A DNA stretch of 54,687 nt, taken from positions 1-54,687 of the forward strand of contig NZ_LQPJ01000153.1 in the NCBI RefSeq assembly GCF_002101785.1, written 5' to 3'. Source of the stretch: Mycobacterium palustre (GTDB lineage Bacteria; Actinomycetota; Actinomycetes; Mycobacteriales; Mycobacteriaceae). Under the pieces are notes generated by a model, which saw nothing but the letters and a program-made list of their open reading frames with translations, was not told the origin of the DNA and made no database searches. The translations under genes and the position numbers were made by a program. Shown piece by piece: positions 39,787-47,205 of the stretch (within the stretch, counting starts at the first letter, position 1; every line of letters begins with the position of its first letter).

Positions 39787-39816
39787 TTGTCAGAAATAGT
39801 CTGACGGAAGGAGGCG

Positions 39817-40383
39817 ATGATGACGTACCGCCAGGATCTATGGGAGATTGCTGCGGAGAATCACGGCATCTTCACCACGCAACAGGCTGAAGATGCGGGC
39901 GTCCCGGGTGTCGAGGTGCGCAAGCTGGCCGCACGCGGAGCGCTCACCCGGGTGGGGCACGGCGTCTACCGCCATGTCGGTGTGCCAGCTGATAAGTGGA
40001 CCGAGCTGGCAGCAACGCTGGCCCGTGTCGGTGAGGACGCCTTCCTGGAAGGCGACACCGTCTTAGCGATGTTCAATCTCGCTCTGGTCAACCCGCCGAA
40101 GATCTTCATCGGTACGCCGCACCGTCGGCGTACAGCGCCACCGCCGCACACCGTTGTCACCTTTCGGCCCCGAACGACAGAGGACGATTTGACCACCTAC
40201 GAGGGCTTGCGCTGTGTCACGGTTCGACGTGCACTCCTCGACGGGGTTCCCCATCTCCTTGGCGAACGCGTCTTACAAGCGGTCGCCGAAGCTCAGCGTC
40301 GCGAACTCATCGACGAGCGGGATGCCGCCGAGATCCGTGGCGCTATCGCGGCCCAGGACCGGCTCCTAACGCAAGCCGGCTGA
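39817..40383 (+). CDS. AbiEi-type antitoxin / type IV toxin-antitoxin repressor
   Basis: 188 residues. The N-terminal winged-helix domain (about 1-75: WEIAAENHGIFTTQQAEDAGV, then VRKLAARGALTRVGHGVYR) is the AbiEi DNA-binding fold. The C-terminal part (TYEGLRCVTVRRALLDGVPHL) is the antitoxin domain. In the AbiE system it represses the operon and counters the toxin without stable binding. GGAAGGAGG lies 3-11 bases upstream of an ATG-ATG start. Two inverted repeats precede it and the AbiEii-type toxin follows. It is next to a tRNA and not part of the conserved backbone, so horizontal acquisition is likely. Confidence 0.82.
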   Translation: MMTYRQDLWEIAAENHGIFTTQQAEDAGVPGVEVRKLAARGALTRVGHGVYRHVGVPADKWTELAATLARVGEDAFLEGDTVLAMFNLALVNPPKIFIGTPHRRRTAPPPHTVVTFRPRTTEDDLTTYEGLRCVTVRRALLDGVPHLLGERVLQAVAEAQRRELIDERDAAEIRGAIAAQDRLLTQAG

Positions 40384-40456
40384 CGAAAACAAGCTCGGCC
40401 GAACCTTCAGCGCCTAAGGACAACTCATCACTACCCACGACTCCGCAATTGCAGCC

Positions 40457-41386
40457 TTGGACGCACTTGAGTATCCCGATCCTCCGGTGTCCCTGGTCCA
40501 ATTCAACGATCGAGTCGAAGCTATTGCCGGCGCGCTCGACATCCCGATCGAACGTGCTCGCACGCTAATCGGCAGCGTCATCGTCGCGCAGATGCTTCCC
40601 GACGAGGCCGTTGTGAAGGGTGGCATCGGCGTGAAATTCAGGCTCGGGGAAGTCGGCACGCGAGCAACCGCAGACATGGACGTAGCCACCCGAAACCGCT
40701 CCACTTTCCTCGACGAGTTGAACCACCGGCTTGAAATCGGTTGGGGGACGGTGCCCGCGAGCCGGGGCGCCCTGAAGAGAAACCCGGACGCACCTCCCAG
40801 GCTTGCATTCAGTGGAAGGGCTCGAGCGGCCAAACAGGCGCGGCCCGACGGCGTGTTGGCTGAGTACCTCATGGAGCCTTACGACGTCACGTTGCACTTC
40901 GTGGGCAAGCCATGGAAAAAGGTGCACGTTGAGGTGGGCCATGACGAGATCGGCGGGCTTGAAGACGCTTACCATCCGACCGAGATCGCCAACCAGATCG
41001 CAGCTATCGGCAGGGTCCTAGATTTCGGGGAACTGGCGCCGGTCCCCCTCATATCGCTGGAGCAGCAGATCGCTCAGAAGATTCACGCCGCGACCGAACA
41101 AGGCTCGACACGAGCTCATGACTTAGTAGACCTGCAGCTGTTATGGCATGCGGGCACGTTGGGAGGACAGGGGCTCGATCTGCCGAAGCTCGCCGATCGG
41201 TGCCGACGGACATTCGCCTACCGTCAGGCCCACACGTGGCCGCCAATCTCGGCGATGTCCAACGCCTTAGAGACGCGGTACCAGGTGGCCAAAAATGAAG
41301 CGAACCAAGCTGACCTGCTGGTCGCGACGTTGCCCGAGGCATGCGCCTGGCTGAACGCGCGGATCGAAGAGATCGACACCCACTGA
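40457..41386 (+). CDS. AbiEii-type nucleotidyltransferase toxin
   Basis: 309 residues from a TTG at 40457. It has the nucleotidyltransferase core of AbiEii/MenT toxins: VVKGGIGVKFRLGEVGTRA followed by TADMDVATR (the G...T-x-D-x-D metal site). Downstream lies SLEQQIAQKIHAATEQGSTRAHDLVDL, the catalytic-lysine and D-x-x-D helix region. Related toxins add nucleotides to tRNA ends; that activity is inferred here. No ATG or GTG is in a suitable place. In frame, an ATC at 40427 sits 7 bases after AAGGA and would begin xTTHDSAIAALDALE, so the original start may have been lost by mutation. Confidence 0.8.
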   Translation: MDALEYPDPPVSLVQFNDRVEAIAGALDIPIERARTLIGSVIVAQMLPDEAVVKGGIGVKFRLGEVGTRATADMDVATRNRSTFLDELNHRLEIGWGTVPASRGALKRNPDAPPRLAFSGRARAAKQARPDGVLAEYLMEPYDVTLHFVGKPWKKVHVEVGHDEIGGLEDAYHPTEIANQIAAIGRVLDFGELAPVPLISLEQQIAQKIHAATEQGSTRAHDLVDLQLLWHAGTLGGQGLDLPKLADRCRRTFAYRQAHTWPPISAMSNALETRYQVAKNEANQADLLVATLPEACAWLNARIEEIDTH

Positions 41387-41470
41387 TACTTTCGCCACCC
41401 GCCCGCCGCCGCCCAGCGCGCCCGCGCAGCGCTGCGGCAGATGCGGCCGGACGGCAAGAATTAAAACGAC

Positions 41471-41725
41471 GTGATCACCGCGCGGTCCGACTCGGCGGTG
41501 TGGAAGGTCGCCGATTTGTTGACCCGGCGCCCGGTCGTCAACGCTGCGCTACTCGCGCAGGAACTCGGTATCGAGTCCACCAACGCTCACCGCTACCGCA
41601 ATCCACTCGCCGAGGCGGGAATCCTCGTCGAGACGACAAGCGGGCCCCGCAACCGCGGGTGGCGTTCTCCTAAGTGATCGCCGCGCTCGACGCGTTTGCC
41701 GAGCCGGCCGGGCGGCGAGGTTAAC
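41471..41725 (+). pseudogene. Fic-family protein, C-terminal fragment with frameshift
   Basis: The frame from a GTG at 41471 encodes a winged-helix segment (VWKVADLLTRRPVVNAALLAQ, then TNAHRYRNPLAEAGILVE), like the C-terminal DNA-binding part of many actinobacterial Fic (AMP-transferase) proteins. The Fic catalytic domain is absent. After RGWRSPK the frame stops at 41677, but a shifted frame continues VIAALDAFAEPAGRRG to a stop near 41725, the expected tail, so a base has been lost near 41668. It is a 5'-truncated, frameshifted remnant. Confidence 0.6.
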
Positions 41726-41841
41726 CCTCCTAGCGAGCTATTACCCTGTGCGACAACACCATCCATTGTCATGAGGCGAACTGGTGAAAACAAATGAGCC
41801 TCGTTCAACACCGCGGAAACGAGGGCCGAACCGACTCAGAC

Positions 41842-41987
41842 CGCAGCAGGATTGCCGGTTCACCACCGGGCTGGTGCGCACGCAGCAGCAGGCCGGCGGC
41901 GCCGTACCTACCCCAGTAGCGAATTCCGTTGGCAGACAACACCCATCCGTCACCATCGCCAAGCACGAGACCACGGTATGACCACAT
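41842..41987 (-). pseudogene. MutT3-like NUDIX hydrolase, N-terminal fragment
   Basis: Minus-strand frame from an ATG at 41987: MWSYRGLVLGDGDGWVLSA, NGIRYWGRYGAAGLLLRAHQ, PGGEPAILL. This closely resembles the N-terminus I recall for M. tuberculosis MutT3 (GDGDGWVVSDSGVAYWGRY). The match stops before the Nudix box, after about 48 residues, and unrelated sequence follows. It is a fragment left by deletion or recombination. Confidence 0.55.
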
Positions 41988-42054
41988 GCCGCTCGCGTCC
42001 GACAGGCGCGCGGGGCACGCTGGGCCGGCTAGCGGAAATTCACGCGCCCGTCTG

Positions 42055-42605
42055 TGGGAATTCACGTGCGATGGCTCGAAAAGCCTTGTCACGAGCGCGG
42101 GCGAGGGCGGCATCACCGACGCGGGCGCGCATGTCGTTTCGATGGCTCACGACCGCCCCAACACCCAGATGGTGCTCGGCGGCTACTCGCAGGGCGCGGC
42201 GGTGATGGGCTTCGTCACCTCCGCGGTGGTACCGGATGGCAGCGATCGGCGACCGTGCCCATACCGATGGACCCCGAGGTGGCCAACCACGTCTCCCCGA
42301 TCGTGCTCTATGCATTGCCAAGCGACAAGGCAACGAGTTTCTTCGGTGCGCCGCCGGTCGTCATCGGTCGGCTGTATCAGGCCAAAACCATCAAGGTGTG
42401 CGCGGCCGAGGACCCGATCTGCGCCGATGGGATGAATTTCGGTGTTCATATGTCGTACCCGAGCAACGTCGCGGTGATCGACCAGGGCGCGGCGTTTGCG
42501 GCCGCTCGTCTGGGCGGAGGTCCCGGCGCGCCCACCGGTGCGGGCCCTGGCGCGCCGGCGACCATCGCCGGGTCTGCGTCGCTCAGCGGAGCCGTTGCCG
42601 GTTGA
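42055..42605 (+). pseudogene. cutinase-like serine esterase (CULP family), truncated and frameshifted
   Basis: The first frame carries DGSKSLVTSAGEGGITDAGAHVVSMAH and the nucleophile elbow VLGGYSQGAAVMGFVTSAVVPDG. At about 42236-42250 the protein continues in another frame: VPIPMDPEVANHVSPIVLYALPS to the catalytic Asp (CAAEDPICADGM) and His (NFGVHMSYPSNV). The signal peptide and first half of the fold are missing. A 13-base near-repeat (GGAAATTCACGCG at 42034 and GGGAATTCACGTG at 42056) sits at the truncated 5' edge and may mark the break. The C-terminus is Gly/Pro/Ala-rich. Confidence 0.75.
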
Positions 42606-42688
42606 TCCCTGGCAATGTCTTCCGAACTATCGGGCGAATTGCGTTGGGCCACCGGGCCTAACGGCCGAGCGCTCGCCGGTTCGTCCAA

Positions 42689-43042
42689 TCAGGTGCAGAG
42701 CGACGGGGCGTCGCACACATTGCCGGGGCAATAGGTCGAGTGTGCGGCGTTGACCATGGTCCCGACGTCTAACAACGTCACGCCGCGCGCGTCCAAATGC
42801 GCGTGAATGTCGTCGGCAATCTGTTGTGGCGTCCAACCCCAGGTCAGGTCGTAGCAGATCAGGTGCGCCTCCCCGATCAGCGCCTCTTCGGTTTTGGGCG
42901 GCCACGTGAGGCCGACGGCGCGCAGCTGAGCGAGGTAGGCGTCGTCAGCCGGGGTGGCCGTCGCGATCGCCGCGCTGCCAAGCAGCGCGGCGCCGGCCAC
43001 CGTGGGAACGGCAAGTGTGGCGAGCCAGCGAGGTGAGGGCAT
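42689..43042 (-). CDS. DUF732 secreted protein
   Basis: 117 residues. A signal peptide (LATLAVPTVAGAALLGSAAIATA) probably ends before TPADDAYLAQL, the start of the DUF732 domain. Four cysteines (one in ICYDL, others in STYCPGNVCDAPSLCT) may form disulfides. DUF732 proteins are small, abundant exported mycobacterial proteins of unknown function; M. tuberculosis has one (Rv1291c) near argS. It marks the return to conserved sequence after the island. Confidence 0.85.
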   Translation of the reverse strand: MPSPRWLATLAVPTVAGAALLGSAAIATATPADDAYLAQLRAVGLTWPPKTEEALIGEAHLICYDLTWGWTPQQIADDIHAHLDARGVTLLDVGTMVNAAHSTYCPGNVCDAPSLCT

Positions 43043-43213
43043 TGTCTTCCCTTCCGTTTTCTCGGTGTCGGCGAGGCCGCCGCAGCGTGCGGCCGAAACG
43101 GCGCGGATATTGACACTAGCGAAAGCTCCGATCGACGGCTTGTTTTAATTCGGGCGTCGAACACCGGCCGGGCAAGTCCGTCGATTTGCACTGGTTGTGC
43201 CCCTGACAGGCCC

Positions 43214-43219
43214 TAGCCT
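43214..43219 (+). promoter_or_regulatory. -10 box for leaderless mRNA of the gene at 43226
   Basis: TAGCCT matches TANNNT and places +1 exactly on the A of the ATG at 43226. No Shine-Dalgarno sequence is present. Confidence 0.5.
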
Positions 43220-43225
43220 TCTACC

Positions 43226-43726
43226 ATGACCGGCGACCGATCCGACGCTCAGTTGGAGGCGCACATCCGCGCATTGCTGGGCGCGCTGAACGAGCGGGTC
43301 AACCGGGACGAGATCATTCGGCAACGCATCGCCGCACTCGAGCAGCCGGCCGAGAACGACGCGCCCGCCCTACAGCGTTACGTCGACGACCTCACGGCGA
43401 TCTACACCGAAAGCCTGGGCGGCCTGTACGACCGGATCGCGTCCTACGGTCGAACCATCTGCAGCCTGACCGACGAAACGGAGATCACCGAGCGAGTCAG
43501 CAAGATGATGGCGCTCGCGGCCGTGGAGAGCCGTGACATCGTCAAATTACTCAAAAGTGTTGTCAACGCGACGAATCGGAAGAACCTTCGGACCGTCGCG
43601 GCCGTGTTCGTCGCGGGGTTCACCACCGGGCTCAAGAGCGTGCCCCGCCAAACCCAGCTCGACCAGTTGACGCTTGACCTTTCCGCGTACTGCCTGACTC
43701 GCTTCCCCCCACCGGATTTCTGCTAG
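43226..43726 (+). CDS. conserved hypothetical protein
   Basis: 166 residues, soluble, with no recognised domain. The N-terminal 90 residues are charged and predicted helical (LEAHIRALLGALNERVNRDEI, RQRIAALEQPAEND), and a mildly hydrophobic segment lies at about 120-135 (LRTVAAVFVAGFTTGL). A coiled-coil or helical-bundle protein is likely. High third-position GC supports coding. The TAG stop shares its bases with the TAG of the opposing gene (overlap 43723-43726). Confidence 0.7.
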   Translation: MTGDRSDAQLEAHIRALLGALNERVNRDEIIRQRIAALEQPAENDAPALQRYVDDLTAIYTESLGGLYDRIASYGRTICSLTDETEITERVSKMMALAAVESRDIVKLLKSVVNATNRKNLRTVAAVFVAGFTTGLKSVPRQTQLDQLTLDLSAYCLTRFPPPDFC

Positions 43727-44226
43727 CGGCCCCGCCTCAGGATGAACGCCTCGATGTGGCGGTCGCCGGCCCGCGTTTCGTACTTGCGCCAGCCGGGATA
43801 GATCTCCAGGCCCTTGTTCCAGATTTCGTCGCGCTCGCCGGGCGTGGCGAGCCGGGCGGTGGCGTGCCAGGTGTCGCCGCCGACGCTGACCTCGGCGTCC
43901 GGGTGCGCCCTCAGGTTGTGATACCACCCCGGGTGCCTCGGGCCGCCGAAGTTGGACGCGATCAGGGCCAGGCCCTCGGGATGCGGGATCCCGTACACCG
44001 CGACGGTGCGGGGTTGCCCCGATTTGGCGCCCGTGGTCGTCAGCATGACCGTGGGCACGCCGGACACGATCTCGGCGAAGGTCTTTCTGCCGCCGGTGAC
44101 CTTGCTGGCGAATCGGTCGAGGTGGTGCGCCGTCGGGCGGAGCAGCGCTACGCCCACTTTGGTGGCAGCGAGCGTGCGCATCGCGCGATGGAACGCGTTC
44201 GCATTGCCGAAAGATTCACCGGACAC
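43723..44226 (-). CDS. DDN-family F420-dependent nitroreductase-like protein
   Basis: 167 residues, split beta-barrel. The family signature (VMLTTTGAKSGQPRTVAVYGI, then LIASNFGGPRHPGWYHNLRAHPDAEV) is clear. Members such as Rv3547 (Ddn) bind F420 and reduce quinones or nitroimidazole prodrugs. Activity of this member is not predictable. The frame opens far upstream without coding character. The GTG at 44226 begins a typical amphipathic N-terminus (SGESFGNANAFHRAMRTLAA); ATG at codon 16 is an alternative. Confidence 0.88.
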   Translation of the reverse strand: MSGESFGNANAFHRAMRTLAATKVGVALLRPTAHHLDRFASKVTGGRKTFAEIVSGVPTVMLTTTGAKSGQPRTVAVYGIPHPEGLALIASNFGGPRHPGWYHNLRAHPDAEVSVGGDTWHATARLATPGERDEIWNKGLEIYPGWRKYETRAGDRHIEAFILRRGR

Positions 44227-44468
44227 CCGTCCATTTTGCCGTAGCCCGACTCCCACGTCCGGATTTCGGGGCAAGCCTCCCAATCCGGCGCGCGAAAATC
44301 CTGTACCCGGCCGTGAACGCGTCGCCGGCCACCTCACAAGGCCAGCCACAAGCGAAAGTGGCGGCGACGGAACGCAATTCGTCGCAGCGGTGACCCGCGA
44401 CCCGCCGCTGCCGGAAGATTGCGGTGCGTGATCGCCATGCAGGGGCCGACCGATGCCGACCCGGGAAT

Positions 44469-45005
44469 TCATCGCTCGCGCAGCAGGAACAGACCGTAGG
44501 CGGCGATCGACTGCGCGTCGGCGATAACGCCCGAGCGCATCATCTGCTCGACGTCTTCGCGCGAGAACCACTCGCTGCGCATGTCCTGCTCCTCGTGCTC
44601 GCGGTCCGCCTCGCCCTCGATGATTCCGGTGGCCAGGAAAACCCAGCCGCGCTGACTGCTCATGCCCGCGGCGACGTCGAGCTGCCCGAGCGCCTCGAAC
44701 GACGTGGCGCGCAACCCGGTTTCCTCACGCAGCTCGCGCGCGGCCAGCTCGGACGGTTCGGCCTCCCTCAGATCCGGTGCGCTGCCCTGCGGGAACTCCC
44801 AGCGGCGCGCGCCGAGGGGATAACGGAACTGCTCGACCAACCGGAACCGACGCCCGTCGTAGGGCATCACCAGGGCGTACGTCGGCTTGTCCACCACGGC
44901 ATAGATGCCGGGACTGCCGTCGGGGCGGCGGATGTCGTCCTCCCGCAGCACCAGCCACTGGTTGCGATAGATCTCGCGGGATGCCACGCGTTCGATGGAA
45001 TGCAC
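44469..45005 (-). CDS. NUDIX hydrolase (ADP-ribose pyrophosphatase-like)
   Basis: 178 residues. The substrate region RLVEQFRYPLGARRWEFPQGS and a near-canonical Nudix box ending AARELREETGL (residues 88-98) match ADP-sugar pyrophosphatases, which split ADP-ribose or similar dinucleotides with Mg2+. The spacing from the box glycine (Gly74) is slightly longer than the textbook consensus. The GTG at 45005 diverges from the isomerase-like gene 45 bases away, which supports this start over the much longer open frame. Confidence 0.9.
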   Translation of the reverse strand: MHSIERVASREIYRNQWLVLREDDIRRPDGSPGIYAVVDKPTYALVMPYDGRRFRLVEQFRYPLGARRWEFPQGSAPDLREAEPSELAARELREETGLRATSFEALGQLDVAAGMSSQRGWVFLATGIIEGEADREHEEQDMRSEWFSREDVEQMMRSGVIADAQSIAAYGLFLLRER

Positions 45006-45050
45006 ACCGCAAGTATCGCCGTCGGTCGAACCGCTGTAGCGTCCGAAGGC

Positions 45051-45422
45051 ATGCCATCCCCGGAAGCCATCTCGCAGACCGTCAATCGCTACCTGGACCT
45101 GGTGGCCAAGGGCGCCACCGACGACATCGTGGCGCTGTACGCCCCCGACGCCACCCTCGAGGATCCGATCGGATCGGACCTGCGGCGCGGCCATGATTCC
45201 ATCCGCGAGTTCTACGCCGGGTTCCAGGACCTCAAGAAGGACACCGAACTCGCCGAAATCCGGCCCGCCGGCGCCGAGCCCGCGTTCTTGTGGCACCTCA
45301 CGCTCGACGCCGGCGACACCCGCACCCGCATCTCCCCCATCTCGGTGATGACGTTCGACGAGGACGCGAAAATCACTTCGATGCGCGCGTTCTGGTCGCC
45401 TTCGGACGTCAAGGTCGGCTAA
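45051..45422 (+). CDS. ketosteroid isomerase-like protein (SnoaL/NTF2 fold)
   Basis: 123 residues. It aligns without gaps to the start of Comamonas delta5-3-ketosteroid isomerase: Tyr14 (TVNRYLDL) and the general base Asp38 (ATLEDPIGS) are at the same numbers. The third catalytic acid (Asp99, in a PIDxxRF-type strand) is replaced by Ser98 (SPISVMTF). Mycobacteria degrade sterols, so a steroid substrate is plausible but unproven. The ATG at 45051 has TAGCGT at 45037-45042, predicting a 2-base leader. Confidence 0.85.
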   Translation: MPSPEAISQTVNRYLDLVAKGATDDIVALYAPDATLEDPIGSDLRRGHDSIREFYAGFQDLKKDTELAEIRPAGAEPAFLWHLTLDAGDTRTRISPISVMTFDEDAKITSMRAFWSPSDVKVG

Positions 45423-45480
45423 CCAGCGAACGCCAAACGTCACCGGAGGTGGGCCACATGCCGGACGACTCGAAGCGTGG

Positions 45481-47205
45481 ATGATGCGCGGCCACATCAT
45501 CGTCAGCGGTGACGACGCGCTGGCGAGGACGATCGTCGAGGAGCTCAACAACGCCGGCGTGCACATCGTCAAGCTCGCCACCGCCGCCGAGCTCGCCACC
45601 GCCGGGGTCGCCCACGCCCAGGCGGTGATCTGCGTCGGCGACGACGACGCGACCAACCTCGAAATCGCGCTGCTGGCAAGGAAAGCCAACCCCGAGGTGC
45701 GGGTGGTGGCCCGGCTGGCCAACGATGTGCTGCGGACGGCGATGACGGCCGACCGGCGTCCCGGCGCGATCCTGGACGTCGCGGACCTGGCGGCGCCGTC
45801 GGTCGTCGAGGCGTGCCTGGCCTACACCGCGCACCCGTTCGAGGCCGCGGGCATCGAATTCGTCGTCTCGGGCGTCGAGGCACCGCGCGACGCGACCCTG
45901 CGCGAGATCTTCGGTGATCTGGCGCCGGTGGCGGTGATTCACGGCGAGAACTGCGCGACGCCGGGCGCCGTGGAGACCTGCCCGGGCCGCGACCTGACGG
46001 TGCACGCCGGTGACTGGACCGCCATGATCGGCACCACCGGCGAGCTCGCCGCCCGTGGGATCGAGGTCCCCCGCCCGGCCAGCCTGCGGTCGCGCCGCAC
46101 GCGGATGCGCCGCGCGCTCGATGTGGTGCGCGGGCTGCGCGACGACGTCAACCCGATGTTCCCGCGGGCGTTGCTGGCCGCGGCGTGCCTGCTGATCGGC
46201 TCGACGGTCATCCTGCGCTTCAGCTACCAGGGCTACCAGCCGCACCCGAGAATGGCGTGGCTCGACGCGCTGTATTTCAGCGCCGAGACGATCACCACGG
46301 TGGGCTACGGCGACTTCAGCTTCTCCCACCAGCCGACCTGGCTGCGGCTGTTCGGTGTCGCGCTGATGTTCGCCGGCGTGATCACCACCGCTCTTCTGGT
46401 TGCGTTCATCGCCGACCTGCTCTTGTCGCAGCGCTTCGCGCACTCGGCCGGCCGGCGGCGGGTGCACCGCCTGCGCAACCACATCATCGTCGTCGGTCTG
46501 GGTTCGTTCGGCAGCCGCGTCGTCGCCGACCTGGTCGCCGCCGGATACGACGTCGCGGTCATCGAACGCGACGAGAACAACCGGTTTTTGTCCTCGGCGG
46601 CCGACCTCGACGTGCCGGTGATCTTCGGCGACGCGACGCTGCGCAAGACGCTGGAATCGGCCGGCGTGGCCCGGGCCCGGGCGGTGGCCGTGCTGACGCA
46701 GGACGACATGGTGAACATCGAGACCGGCATCGTGCTGCGCGAGATGCTGGGGCCGCGGGTGACGCCCGAAGCGAATCGGCCGAATGTCCCCCTGGTGCTG
46801 CGCGTGTACGACCGTGTGCTGGGCGCCGCCGTGGCGCAGCGGTTCGGATTCGAAAACGTGCGATCCACAGTCGAATTGGCCGCGCCGTGGTTCATCGGCG
46901 CCGCGATGGGCCTGCAGGTGCTGGGGACGTTCTCGGTGGGGCAGCGCTCCTTCATGGTCGGCGGGATGCACGTGGCACCGGGCAGCGAACTCGACGGGTT
47001 GAAGATGTTCGAACTGTCCACCCAAACCCGCGTCATCGCGATCACCCGCCAGGACGCCCCCGTCGCGTTGCACCCGCGCCGCGACGCGTGGCTACGGGGC
47101 GGCGACACCGTCTACCTCGTCGGCCCCTACCGCGAGCTGATGGCGACCCTGCGCAAGGGGCAGCCTCCCCAGGAACCGGCCGACGAGGAGCGTGCGTCGG
47201 CCTAA
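45481..47205 (+). CDS. potassium channel with N- and C-terminal RCK/TrkA domains
   Basis: 574 residues. Order: TrkA-N-like domain (1-195), two membrane helices (about 228-247 and 290-312) flanking the pore with K+ selectivity filter TTVGYGD (272-278), then a second TrkA-N/RCK (from 333, HIIVVGLGSFGSRVV with intact GxGxxG) and a TrkA-C-like end (SFMVGGMHVAPGSELDGL, GDTVYLVGPYRELM). In the first RCK the dinucleotide loop is GDDALA, so its NAD binding is probably lost. It is most likely a ligand-gated K+ channel of the cytoplasmic membrane. Its stop overlaps that of the next, convergent gene by 4 bases. Confidence 0.9.
   Translation: MMRGHIIVSGDDALARTIVEELNNAGVHIVKLATAAELATAGVAHAQAVICVGDDDATNLEIALLARKANPEVRVVARLANDVLRTAMTADRRPGAILDVADLAAPSVVEACLAYTAHPFEAAGIEFVVSGVEAPRDATLREIFGDLAPVAVIHGENCATPGAVETCPGRDLTVHAGDWTAMIGTTGELAARGIEVPRPASLRSRRTRMRRALDVVRGLRDDVNPMFPRALLAAACLLIGSTVILRFSYQGYQPHPRMAWLDALYFSAETITTVGYGDFSFSHQPTWLRLFGVALMFAGVITTALLVAFIADLLLSQRFAHSAGRRRVHRLRNHIIVVGLGSFGSRVVADLVAAGYDVAVIERDENNRFLSSAADLDVPVIFGDATLRKTLESAGVARARAVAVLTQDDMVNIETGIVLREMLGPRVTPEANRPNVPLVLRVYDRVLGAAVAQRFGFENVRSTVELAAPWFIGAAMGLQVLGTFSVGQRSFMVGGMHVAPGSELDGLKMFELSTQTRVIAITRQDAPVALHPRRDAWLRGGDTVYLVGPYRELMATLRKGQPPQEPADEERASA

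Noticed and set aside
39381..43225. Search for a direct repeat of the tRNA-Arg 3' end (att site), an integrase or an insertion sequence
   Set aside because: I found no second copy of the GGTTCGAATCCTGCCGGGGG segment, no recombinase gene and no transposase in this interval, so integration at the tRNA remains circumstantial.
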